Positions 6,404 to 13,521 of a stretch of 14,589 nt of DNA are shown here, one piece after another; the first letter of the stretch is position 1; the number at the start of each line of letters is the position of its first letter. Position numbers and translations under genes: made by a program. Below the pieces are notes generated by a model. It did not search any database, was not told the origin of the DNA, and saw nothing but the letters and a program-made list of their open reading frames with translations. This DNA comes from Kiritimatiellia bacterium (lineage in GTDB: Bacteria; Verrucomicrobiota; Kiritimatiellia; SLAD01): the NCBI GenBank assembly GCA_007128275.1, contig SKXR01000156.1:1-14589 (forward strand). Reading direction: 5' to 3'.

Positions 6404-6958
6404 CTAGGGCCGGATCTCCGTGAGGCCGCGGGGCGGTTTCCTGGACCGCACAATGCGGCCGTCCGCGTACAGCGTGATATGTCGTCCCAAATGCGGCGCG
6501 GGCACTTGCTCCGAGAGCGCATTGAGCCCGGTGACCAACCACGTATCGCGGTCTTGTTCGTGCAGCAACGCTCCGTTCAAATTTGCATTCCAGATGTAGC
6601 TGAGACCGTGCGCCCGCACGACCTCATGGTCTCCCGGACAGGTGCCGATTTCGCTGGTAATGGCGTACGGATCCAGCACCACCAACATGCTGTCCGCCGA
6701 ATGCCATGCGTCATCGGGATAAAACGCCATGTGCGGCAATGCCCCGTGATCCAGCTCGTACATTTCCAAGGCCAGATAGATATGGCGAAGATGCTGCATG
6801 CATTGCCGCGCGCGCTGTTCTGCGCGGAAGACGGCATAGCCGGCCGAAGCCAGAAGGACGACCACCGCGAGGAGCGCAAGCAGGGGATTGCGAATGGCCC
6901 CCGTCATGCGGCGGACACCGTGGGAACCAATTTCCAGAATGGCGTGGCGTGGGTTCAT
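6404..6958 (-). CDS. H-X9-DG pseudopilin-like membrane protein lacking a prepilin leader
   Basis: A 184-residue protein with one N-terminal membrane segment (about 25-44) followed by CMQHLRHIYLALEMYELDHG (53-72), which resembles the helix of type II pseudopilins (CxxNLxQIxxALxxYxxDxG). Near the C-terminus His156 and Asp166-Gly167 are spaced exactly as in the H-X9-DG motif of prepilin-type processing-associated proteins of PVC bacteria (PHLGRHITLYADG). The usual G-FTLIE cleavage site is missing, so it is probably a membrane-anchored relative rather than a processed pilin. Its ATG overlaps the stop of the Ser/Thr kinase gene (ATGA), so the two are likely co-translated. A later Met18 is an alternative start and would still keep the membrane segment. 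It converges with the EIIA-fusion gene. Confidence 0.75.
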   Translation of the reverse strand: MNPRHAILEIGSHGVRRMTGAIRNPLLALLAVVVLLASAGYAVFRAEQRARQCMQHLRHIYLALEMYELDHGALPHMAFYPDDAWHSADSMLVVLDPYAITSEIGTCPGDHEVVRAHGLSYIWNANLNGALLHEQDRDTWLVTGLNALSEQVPAPHLGRHITLYADGRIVRSRKPPRGLTEIRP

Positions 6959-8706
6959 TGTCGGATCAGATCGGAAATCAACATACGGGCGAAAGGGGCG
7001 GGCCAGTCTGTGGACGGCACGGAAAGTTGAATGCAGGATTTCAAGGACGCGGCGCTTTGCCGGATATGGCCGTCCAAGTAATACCGGATGCCGGCCACGA
7101 GATGCGCGTCGTTTTGGTACCGGGCGGGAAGCGATTCAATCGCGGCATGCAGTTCGTCGGGTGTCATTGCGCCGCCGAGGCATAAGATCAAGGGGCGGAT
7201 CGGGCCGTCGGCGGGAATCGGCGCTTTTCGGAAGATGTCCAAGGCCAATTCGATCTCATCGCGCAGCAGCGCCAAGGCCACGTACTCCATCTGCGCCATG
7301 GCGACCGTGGCGGGCGAGGCCTGTTCGTTCTGTAGGATTCCGTGGTAAATCAACATGGCCCGTTCCTGGCGGTACAACATGATGGCGCATCGCGCTTCGT
7401 CCAATTGCGCAATGGCCACGGTCCGATGGTCGCCGACGGTCTCGCTCAGGCCGACGGCCGCATTGAGCATGAACTGGGCGCGGGGCCAATCGCCCGCGCG
7501 CATGGCGTTGCGGGCCAGCCGGATTTCGTGCCAAGCCCGTTGCGATTCCGGAATATCGTGCGCGTTCGGCGGCGGCCGTACGGCGCGGTGTTTCGTATTC
7601 TGCAGCTGGGCGAAATGGATGAGGCCCTCATATTGCACATGCAACAACTGTTCTCGAAAATGCAGATGAAGAAACACGGTCGCTCCCCCCGCCAAGACCA
7701 ACGCGAGGAGGGCCTGCCGATGTCGTCGAATCCGGTGTCGCAGATGATCCAGCATGTTGAAGTGCCGCGCGCTGACCGGTCGACTCATGAGCGCCCGTTC
7801 CAGATCGATGGCGAACGCGCCGGCATCCACGTAACGGTCCCTGGGCTCCTTTTCCAGCGCCTTCAGAATGACCGCCTCCAGATCCGCCGAGATCTCTTTG
7901 CGGAAAAGGCGGGGACGCCGGGGCTCTTCTTCCTTCACGGCTTGCAAGACGTCGCGCACGGGACTGCCATGCGACATATGGTGATAGGGCAAGACACCGG
8001 TTAACGATTCGTACAGCACCACACCGAGTGAATAGATGTCACTCGCCGCACTTAGTTTGCTGTCCGTGCGCGCCTGTTCCGGGGACATGTAGAGCGGCGT
8101 GCCGGTCAAAGCGCCGGTGACCGTGCAGGACGGCCAGTCGATCAATGTCGCCACGCCGAAATCGGAAAGGCGCGGTTCCCCGAATTCATCGATGAGGATG
8201 TTGGTCGGTTTGACATCGCGATGAAGAATCCGCCGTTCGTGCGCGTACTGCAGGGCACGCGCGATCTTGATGATGACCAGAACGATGTCGGCGATCGACA
8301 ACGAAGTCGATTCCAGCGCGTTCTCCAGCGTCTTGCTGCGCTGAATGTTCTCCATCACGATATAGTGATAGGGCCCTTCCTTGCCCGACGTGTAGACCGT
8401 CAGGATGTTGGGATGCCGACGCAATTTTTTCGACGCCTCCGCCTCGCGTCGAAAGCGTTCGAGCATGGTGGTGGAGACGCCCGCGCCCTCCACGAACACC
8501 TTGATCGCGACATCGTTCCCGGTCGGATCCTTGGCGAGATACACCGTGGCCATCGACCCTTGGCCAAGGGTCTGTTCGATGACGTATTCCCCGAGACGAA
8601 AGCCCTTTCCCGGGTACTTGGGCTCCTCGAGCGTCGCCCGATCCGGCGATGCCTCGGCGCGTTTATTATGGGCGGCCTTTACCATGTCCGGGTTCCCGGC
8701 GTGCAC
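6955..8706 (-). CDS. Membrane-anchored Hanks-type Ser/Thr protein kinase with TPR-like C-terminal region
   Basis: A 583-residue kinase. The catalytic domain (about 41-305) has every key element: the glycine loop LGQGSMATVYLA (47-58), Lys69 in VAIKVF, the catalytic loop LHRDVKPTN (Asp164), DFG at 182-184, and TGTPLYMSPE (201-210) as activation segment and APE-like motif. It should be an active kinase. A single membrane helix (about 331-347) separates it from a 235-residue, probably extracytoplasmic region with TPR-like helical repeats (AWHEIRLARNAMRAGDWPRA and following). The start is GTG, with GAGG six bases upstream; an in-frame ATG seven codons later is an alternative. It lies 19 bases after a cyclophilin gene and overlaps an H-X9-DG gene, so the signal or substrate may be envelope-related. 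That last point is inferred. Confidence 0.92.
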   Translation of the reverse strand: MHAGNPDMVKAAHNKRAEASPDRATLEEPKYPGKGFRLGEYVIEQTLGQGSMATVYLAKDPTGNDVAIKVFVEGAGVSTTMLERFRREAEASKKLRRHPNILTVYTSGKEGPYHYIVMENIQRSKTLENALESTSLSIADIVLVIIKIARALQYAHERRILHRDVKPTNILIDEFGEPRLSDFGVATLIDWPSCTVTGALTGTPLYMSPEQARTDSKLSAASDIYSLGVVLYESLTGVLPYHHMSHGSPVRDVLQAVKEEEPRRPRLFRKEISADLEAVILKALEKEPRDRYVDAGAFAIDLERALMSRPVSARHFNMLDHLRHRIRRHRQALLALVLAGGATVFLHLHFREQLLHVQYEGLIHFAQLQNTKHRAVRPPPNAHDIPESQRAWHEIRLARNAMRAGDWPRAQFMLNAAVGLSETVGDHRTVAIAQLDEARCAIMLYRQERAMLIYHGILQNEQASPATVAMAQMEYVALALLRDEIELALDIFRKAPIPADGPIRPLILCLGGAMTPDELHAAIESLPARYQNDAHLVAGIRYYLDGHIRQSAASLKSCIQLSVPSTDWPAPFARMLISDLIRQ

Positions 8707-8725
8707 CCCCCGCCTCGCGGTTTAA

Positions 8726-9340
8726 TCAGCGTGGGCCGACAGCCTCCGTGATTTCCACCGGCTCCACCGGTACATTCTCGTGCGGGCCCTTGCGGCCCGT
8801 CCGGACGCCCGCAATCTGGTCCACCACGTCCATCCCGTCGATCACGCGTCCAAACACGCAATAGCCGAATCCTTGCGGGTCGGGCCGCGTATGATTCAGA
8901 AACGCGTTATCCGTGAGATTAATGAAAAACTGGCTCGTTGCACTGTCCACCACTTGCGTGCGCGCCATGGCCAGCGTGCCCCGCGTGTTTTTCAGGCGGT
9001 TCTCGGCCTCGTTCTTGATGGGGGCATGCGTGTCTTTCTGGTTCATGTCGGCATTGAAGCCGCCACCCTGAATCATGAAGCCGGGAATGACACGATGAAA
9101 GATCGTGCCGGCATAGAACCCGTCCTCTACGTATCGCAGAAAATTCTTTACGGTGATCGGCGCTTCCTTCTCAAACAGCTCGACCGTTATATCGCCTTTG
9201 CTCGTCTTGATAACTACCACGGGATTCTCCTTTTGTTCTTCTACCGATTCCGATTCACCGATTGCCGGCTCTTCAGCAAGCGCGAGGCCCAGTGAAAAGC
9301 AAAATGCAAAAACCGTCCACTTCATCATAATCGCTCTCAT
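8726..9340 (-). CDS. Secreted cyclophilin-type peptidyl-prolyl cis-trans isomerase
   Basis: A 204-residue protein. A signal peptide (residues 1-22, cut after LALA) is followed by a short acidic linker and a full cyclophilin domain (about 38-200). Key motifs are FHRVIPGFMIQGGGF (81-95; Arg83 is the catalytic arginine, with Gln90) and SQFFINL (134-140). As in many bacterial forms, the tryptophan used by cyclosporin in eukaryotic cyclophilins is replaced (GFGYCVFG). It would speed proline isomerisation in proteins outside the cytoplasm. AAGGA nine bases before the first ATG supports the chosen start. It is the first gene of the minus-strand set with the Ser/Thr kinase and the H-X9-DG protein. 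Confidence 0.93.
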   Translation of the reverse strand: MRAIMMKWTVFAFCFSLGLALAEEPAIGESESVEEQKENPVVVIKTSKGDITVELFEKEAPITVKNFLRYVEDGFYAGTIFHRVIPGFMIQGGGFNADMNQKDTHAPIKNEAENRLKNTRGTLAMARTQVVDSATSQFFINLTDNAFLNHTRPDPQGFGYCVFGRVIDGMDVVDQIAGVRTGRKGPHENVPVEPVEITEAVGPR

Positions 9341-9383
9341 TTCTGACCATCCTTTCCGTGTGGTTTTGCGTTGATTCGTTTGG

Positions 9384-9411
9384 AGGATAAAGCATTTTCC
9401 CGGCAGTTCAA
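9384..9411 (-). promoter_or_regulatory. Possible sigma70 promoter for the cyclophilin-kinase operon
   Basis: On the minus strand TTGAAC (9411-9406) and TATCCT (9389-9384) are separated by 16 bases; each matches four of six consensus positions. It lies about 45 bases upstream of the cyclophilin start. It is a plausible but unremarkable match. Confidence 0.35.
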
Positions 9412-9573
9412 CTCCTTATCGGGATGAAGAGCAGAAAACCCCGCAGGTGTGTGTTTTGCATGGCGGTTGTCTTCAGACAGAAGATCGGTGGACGATCACG
9501 GGCGACGATAGCGGCGAACGGTTCCGGACGGGGGGGCAGGCTACGGCGGGCAGGCCGGAGGAGGGGATAAGAA

Positions 9574-9595
9574 GCGGGGCGCGGAGTGGCCCCGC
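9574..9595. repeat. GC-only hairpin in divergent spacer
   Basis: GCGGGGC (9574-9580) pairs perfectly with GCCCCGC (9589-9595) around an 8-base loop. No T-run follows on either strand. It lies in the middle of the divergent spacer, so it may be structural or a remnant of an interspersed element. Confidence 0.4.
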
Positions 9596-9698
9596 CAAAG
9601 CGACGTCGACGCTTCGCTCTGCCTCCGCGGTCCAAAAGGAAACGAGCGAGCAGCCACCCATACCCGACATGCGGGGGACGAATTGCGTGCGGTGCACG

Positions 9699-9727
9699 TT
9701 GACGAAACAGGGTGGGTTCGGTATGAT
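9699..9727 (+). promoter_or_regulatory. Strong sigma70-type promoter of the PLP enzyme-ygeY operon
   Basis: TTGACG (9699-9704) and TATGAT (9722-9727) each match five of six consensus positions and are spaced by exactly 17 bases. The expected transcript start near 9734 leaves a short leader with AAAGGA before the ATG at 9752. This also rules out the in-frame upstream TTG at 9683 as the start. No obvious operator dyad overlaps the boxes. Confidence 0.7.
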
Positions 9728-9751
9728 GGCCCGTTTATTCGAAAGGAACGC

Positions 9752-11236
9752 ATGAAGATTATTGAATCCATCAACAAAGACGTACTGCAAAAAGCCATCG
9801 AACGTGCGCGCGAGCGCGGCGTGATTCTGCCCACGTTTGAACAGCAGCGAGACCCTTCCAAGGTTCCCGCGAAAGTTGTCGAAAAGCTTAAAGACATTGG
9901 GTTATGGGACATCAACCCGCTGAACCTGTTTCGGATTACCTGGAAGAACGAGCCCAAGCCGCACGGCGGCGGTTTCGGTGAAGGTACCTGGCTGGAGTTC
10001 CCGTCGGAATTGACCGGTGTGGACGCGCGGATAGTAGGTATTCAGGGAAAATGGTTTCCAACCGGTGCGCATAAAGTCGGTGCGGCGTACGGTTGTCTGG
10101 TCCCGCGTCTGGTGTCCGGCAACTTCGATCCGACGACGCAAAAAGCCGTCTGGCCGTCCACGGGCAATTATTGTCGCGGCGGCGCGTATGATTGCGCGTT
10201 GCTCGGCGCCCCGGCGGTCGCGATTCTGCCGGAAGGAATGAGCCGTGAACGGTTCGAGTGGCTGCGGGAAATCGGTACGGACGAAATTATCGCCACGCCG
10301 GGCACCGAATCCAACGTCAAAGAGATCTACGACAAGTGTTGGGAATTGCGCCGGGAACGCGGCGACAAGATCGTCATATTCAATCAGTTTGAAGAGTTGG
10401 GTAATTCCATTTGGCACTACAACATGACCGGCGGTGTGGTGCAGGAAATCTACGATAATCATTACAAGACGGATAAGAGCCGCTTGGCCGGCTGGATCAG
10501 CGCCACGGGCTCCGCGGGGACCATTGCGGCGGGCGATTATCTGCGCACCAATCATCCGGGCATCCGCGTGGTGGCGGTAGAAGCCCTGCAATGTCCGACT
10601 CTGTATCAGTTCGGGTTCGGCGCGCACCGCATCGAAGGCATCGGCGACAAGCACGTGCCGTGGGTTCATAACGTGCGCAACACGGACATGGTGGCGGCGA
10701 TCGACGACGAGCAGACGATGCAATTGATGCGTCTCTTCAACGAGCCCGAGGGCCGGGATTATCTGGTGAAGCGCGGCGTGCCCGAAGCGACGGTCCAGGA
10801 CTTGGATCGTGCCGGCATTTCCTGTATTTGCAACCTGGTCGCGGCCATCAAGACGGCGAAGTATTACGAAATGGATTCGCGCGACGTCATCTTCTTGCCG
10901 CTGACCGATTCCATGGAATTGTACGAATCGCGCATGGTGGAAATGAAGGACGAGCACGGCGCCTATGACGCCGAAAAGGCCGTCGGCCATTTTGAGCGCT
11001 ACATGCTCGGCACGCAGATTGACCATGTCCGCGAGTTGACCTACGCCGATCGCAAGGCCTTGCACAACTTCAAGTATTTCACCTGGGTCGAGCAGCAGGG
11101 GAAGACGTCCGAAGAGCTCAATCAACTATGGGATGAGGACTTCTGGACGGAACTGTTTGCCCCCGAACAGGTGCAGGAGTGGGACCAGTTGATTAATCAA
11201 TTCAACGAAGCAACGGGCGTACTAAAGGCGCTCTAA
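9752..11236 (+). CDS. PLP-dependent enzyme of the tryptophan synthase beta/cysteine synthase fold
   Basis: A 494-residue fold-type II pyridoxal phosphate enzyme (PF00291). TGAHKVGAAYG (104-114) supplies the Schiff-base lysine, Lys108, in a TrpB-like HK context; PSTGNYCRGGAY (135-146) is the substrate-carboxylate loop; ATGSAGTIAAG (251-261) is in the position of the glycine-rich phosphate-binding loop. It is about 100 residues longer than YgeX (diaminopropionate ammonia-lyase) or cysteine synthase, and the motifs differ from both. The ATG at 9752 follows AAAGGA and lies just after a strong promoter. ygeY follows after 14 bases, so the two enzymes probably act on one pathway. Likely chemistry is a beta-elimination or beta-replacement on a diamino or ureido amino acid; this is inferred from fold and neighbour, and the substrate is unknown. 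Confidence 0.85.
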   Translation: MKIIESINKDVLQKAIERARERGVILPTFEQQRDPSKVPAKVVEKLKDIGLWDINPLNLFRITWKNEPKPHGGGFGEGTWLEFPSELTGVDARIVGIQGKWFPTGAHKVGAAYGCLVPRLVSGNFDPTTQKAVWPSTGNYCRGGAYDCALLGAPAVAILPEGMSRERFEWLREIGTDEIIATPGTESNVKEIYDKCWELRRERGDKIVIFNQFEELGNSIWHYNMTGGVVQEIYDNHYKTDKSRLAGWISATGSAGTIAAGDYLRTNHPGIRVVAVEALQCPTLYQFGFGAHRIEGIGDKHVPWVHNVRNTDMVAAIDDEQTMQLMRLFNEPEGRDYLVKRGVPEATVQDLDRAGISCICNLVAAIKTAKYYEMDSRDVIFLPLTDSMELYESRMVEMKDEHGAYDAEKAVGHFERYMLGTQIDHVRELTYADRKALHNFKYFTWVEQQGKTSEELNQLWDEDFWTELFAPEQVQEWDQLINQFNEATGVLKAL

Positions 11237-11250
11237 CGAAGGAGAAAGTT

Positions 11251-12444
11251 ATGTCGAACGAATATTTCAAAGCCGCACAGGACATCGAAAAGGATCTTAC
11301 GCAGTTCCTCCGGGACATTGTCGCCATCCCTTCGCTGAGCGGCGAAGAAGGTGATGTCGCCCAGCGCATCAAGCAGGAAATGGAAACGCTGGGATACGAC
11401 GAGGTGACCATCGACCCGCAGGGCAATGTCATCGGACGCATCGGTTCCGGCTCGAAAATCATCGCGATTGACGGGCACATCGACACGGTGGATGTCGGCG
11501 AAATCGATAACTGGAAGACCGATCCGTACGACCCCGTCCTGAAAGACGGCGTTATTTATGGTCGCGGTACTACGGACATGAAAGGGGGCGTGGCGTCCTC
11601 GATTTATGCCGGCGCGATCCTGAAACAGAAGGGGTTCCCGAAAGATGCCACCTTGTATATCACAGCGACGGTTCAGGAAGAGGACTGTGACGGACTGTGC
11701 TGGCAGTACATTCACAAGGAAGGCAAAATCACTCCCGACGTGGTCGTCATCACGGAGCCGACGAGCCTGCGCATCTATCGCGGCCATCGCGGCCGCATGG
11801 AAATGGAACTATCCACAACGGGCATTTCCTGCCACGGATCTGCGCCGGAACGCGGCGACAATGCCGTCTATAAAATGGCCGATATCATCAAGGATATCGA
11901 ACAACTGAACGAACGGCTGGAACCGCGCGATCCGCTGGGCAAGGGCACGATTACGATCAGTCATATTCGTTCCACGTCGCCCAGTCTCTGTGCCGTGGCC
12001 GATGGATGCACCATTCATTTGGATCGTCGCCTGACGATCGGCGAGACGGAAGAGACCTCCGTGCAAGAATTGCTGGACTTGCCGTCCGTGAAGAAAGTCG
12101 GCGGGAAAGTCAAAGTGTTGACCTATGACACGCCGAGCTATACCGGGTTGGTCTATCCTACGAAGAAATATTTTCCCACATGGGAAATGCCGGAGACGGA
12201 AATGCCGGTGCAGAAGGCCATTGCGGCTTACAAAGACACCTTTTCCGCTGATCCGGAAGTCGGGCATTGGACGTTCAGCACCAACGGGGTCTCCACGGCG
12301 GGCATGTTCGGGATTCCGACCATCGGATTCGGGCCCGGCCACGAGAAGTTTGCTCATGCGCCGAACGAGGAAGTAGAAGTAGACCATCTGGTCCGCGCCG
12401 CCGCGTTTTATGCGGGTTTTGTGGACGAGTTCGCAAAGGGCTAG
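11251..12444 (+). CDS. ygeY: YgeY-family M20 hydrolase (selenium/purine-catabolism linked)
   Basis: A 397-residue metallohydrolase. The M20 metal and catalytic residues are all visible: GHIDTVD (His76, Asp78), GRGTTDMKGG (Asp109), VQEEDCDGLCWQYI (Glu143 as base, Glu144 as ligand), TEPT (Glu169) and AHAPNE (His369). Blocks such as VQEEDCDGLCWQY, SCHGSAPERGDNA, TGLVYPT and WTFSTNGVS match E. coli YgeY as I recall it, well beyond generic M20 peptidases. In E. coli ygeY sits with ygeW and ygeX in a cluster tied to selenium-dependent anaerobic purine (urate) breakdown, where it is thought to cleave ureido/amide intermediates. AAGGAG lies six bases before the ATG and 14 bases separate it from the PLP enzyme gene. 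No ygeW, ygeX, ssnA or xdh-type gene is in this window. Confidence 0.92.
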   Translation: MSNEYFKAAQDIEKDLTQFLRDIVAIPSLSGEEGDVAQRIKQEMETLGYDEVTIDPQGNVIGRIGSGSKIIAIDGHIDTVDVGEIDNWKTDPYDPVLKDGVIYGRGTTDMKGGVASSIYAGAILKQKGFPKDATLYITATVQEEDCDGLCWQYIHKEGKITPDVVVITEPTSLRIYRGHRGRMEMELSTTGISCHGSAPERGDNAVYKMADIIKDIEQLNERLEPRDPLGKGTITISHIRSTSPSLCAVADGCTIHLDRRLTIGETEETSVQELLDLPSVKKVGGKVKVLTYDTPSYTGLVYPTKKYFPTWEMPETEMPVQKAIAAYKDTFSADPEVGHWTFSTNGVSTAGMFGIPTIGFGPGHEKFAHAPNEEVEVDHLVRAAAFYAGFVDEFAKG

Positions 12445-12581
12445 AGGCGCCGGGGGCAGAGGATGGCCGCGTCGTATTGAGCTCTTATGCCCGTATTGTA
12501 CGCGGTTGTGCCACCACCCGTGTTGGAGCCGACAACCACCGTTGTACTTTTCTATCGAAGCACAACGACGTATTCGGCGCT

Positions 12582-12611
12582 CCGGCCCACACTTTGCAAA
12601 GTGTGGGCCGG
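12582..12611. repeat. Perfect 30-bp palindrome, copy 1
   Basis: The half site CCGGCCCACACTTTG (12582-12596) is followed directly by its exact reverse complement (12597-12611). It lies 3 bases beyond the stop of the ArsR-like gene and about 140 bases after ygeY, between convergent genes. No T-run follows in either direction, so it is not a standard terminator. A second copy with compensatory base changes lies at 13416-13445. Confidence 0.9.
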
Positions 12612-12614
12612 GGA

Positions 12615-13223
12615 TTACCGCGCATTCTTGCGAAGGGGTGGCTCTTTGTGCAGAAGGGCCAGGCGAAGCAGGGTCTTCTGCAACCTGCTCGTTGCTTGCA
12701 CGAGGCGGTAAAGCCCGTCTTTCTCGTCAAAGGAAACATAATTCCGGCCGATCAGCTTTTTGAGGTGACGTTGCAGTGCCGCACGCGAGATGGAGGTTCG
12801 TCTCATCAAATCCGTAAATGAACAATCACCGGGCGCCAGACATTGAACGATTCGAATGCGTCTCCAATGTGTGAAGGCCGTGACTTGGTTAAATATGTGG
12901 TCCGTTGAATCCTTCTCCTTGATGAGGGCATGTCGCAACGCGGCCAAGAGCTTGACGCTCTCATATAGCGTTGGATCGGGTTGCGCAGAGTAGGAAACAA
13001 AGCGTCCCGCGCGGGAAGCGCGCAATAATCCCCGCGCATTCAGGTGTCGCAAATACTGTGAGGCGACCGCTTCAGACAACCCTAAAGCTTCGGCGATCTG
13101 CGAAACATCTTGAGGGCTGCGATCCAGAAGTTCGGCTAGGATGTCGAGTCGGCGTCTATTCGCCAATACCCGGCAGGTTCGCCAGAGTGAAGGTTGAAGT
13201 GGCAGTGCCGAGATATCACTCAT
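12615..13223 (-). CDS. ArsR-like regulator with two winged-helix domains
   Basis: A 202-residue DNA-binding protein made of two winged helix-turn-helix units. Unit 1 (about 14-80) is a clear ArsR type: LANRRRLDILAELL, SQIAEALGLSEAVASQYLRH, then a wing (GLLRASRAGRFVSY). Unit 2 (about 116-175) is more diverged: HWRRIRIVQCLAPGDCSFTD, then SISRAALQRHLKKLIGRNYV and a wing (FDEKDGLYRL). Cys134 sits where metal-sensing ArsR proteins have ELCVCDL, but the second cysteine is missing, so classic metal sensing is doubtful. The ATG at 13223 is chosen because a TATAAA -10-like box (13262-13267) would put the transcript start near an upstream TTG (13253). It may regulate the neighbouring ygeY operon or permease; that is inferred from position only. 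Confidence 0.85.
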   Translation of the reverse strand: MSDISALPLQPSLWRTCRVLANRRRLDILAELLDRSPQDVSQIAEALGLSEAVASQYLRHLNARGLLRASRAGRFVSYSAQPDPTLYESVKLLAALRHALIKEKDSTDHIFNQVTAFTHWRRIRIVQCLAPGDCSFTDLMRRTSISRAALQRHLKKLIGRNYVSFDEKDGLYRLVQATSRLQKTLLRLALLHKEPPLRKNAR

Positions 13224-13261
13224 GGTGTGTCGCTCGATTCTATGGCCGCACAAGCGCCCCG

Positions 13262-13267
13262 TTTATA
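13262..13267 (-). promoter_or_regulatory. Possible -10 box of the ArsR-like gene
   Basis: On the minus strand TATAAA lies about 40 bases before the ATG at 13223, in a locally AT-richer patch. I see no convincing -35 box at 16-18 bases, so a different sigma factor or activator may be needed. The rest of the spacer to the permease (13268-13521) holds palindrome copy 2 and no gene. Confidence 0.35.
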
Positions 13268-13415
13268 GTTTGTTGACCACGCCGCCGGAGCGGACTTCGA
13301 AGGGTGACCCCGGCGTCTTGTCTGTGTCGCAATCCGTCCAAAGGGAAAGAAATCGCAGACAAGCCGCCTAGGCACCTTGATTTCAAGCCGCGCATACGTT
13401 TATCGAACCTGCATC

Positions 13416-13445
13416 CCAGCCCACACTTTGCAAAGTGTGGGCTGG
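13416..13445. repeat. Perfect 30-bp palindrome, copy 2
   Basis: The half site CCAGCCCACACTTTG (13416-13430) is followed by its exact reverse complement (13431-13445). It shares a 24-bp core with copy 1; the third base of each arm differs (G/C in copy 1, A/T in copy 2) so that pairing is kept. The stem can be extended by GCATC (13411-13415) with GATGC (13447-13451) past one bulged A. Outer arms ATCGAACCTGCA (13402-13413) and TGCAGATTCGAT (13465-13476) also match 11 of 12. It lies about 75 bases beyond the permease stop. Confidence 0.9.
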
Positions 13446-13521
13446 AGATGCAAGTAGATAAGGGTGCAGATTCGATGTCATAGTTCGTTTGCCGAGGGCG
13501 CTGTGCGCGGCAGAAGGCCCC

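Larger units (their letters stand above)
9341..9751. other. Divergent intergenic region (PPIase / PLP enzyme)
   Basis: This 411-base gap lies between two divergently transcribed operons. It holds a weak promoter for the cyclophilin operon (9384-9411), a very GC-rich middle part with a 7-bp GC hairpin (9574-9595) and a small dyad (AAGCGACG, 9598-9605, facing CGACGCTT, 9607-9614, one mismatch), and a strong promoter for the PLP operon (9699-9727). Open frames crossing it have no ribosome sites or family features. Confidence 0.6.

Noticed and set aside
8221..8751. A plus-strand 176-codon frame opposite the kinase gene
   Set aside because: It is antisense to the kinase catalytic domain, lacks a ribosome site and has no recognisable motif.
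9902..11125. A 407-codon open frame on the minus strand opposite the PLP enzyme gene
   Set aside because: It is the mirror of a strongly biased GC-rich coding frame, its protein has no family feature, and the plus strand has a promoter, a ribosome site and clear catalytic motifs.
12582..13445. The two 30-bp palindromes as a CRISPR array or ordinary terminators
   Set aside because: There are only two copies, 0.8 kb apart with a gene between them, and no T-runs follow, so neither explanation fits.
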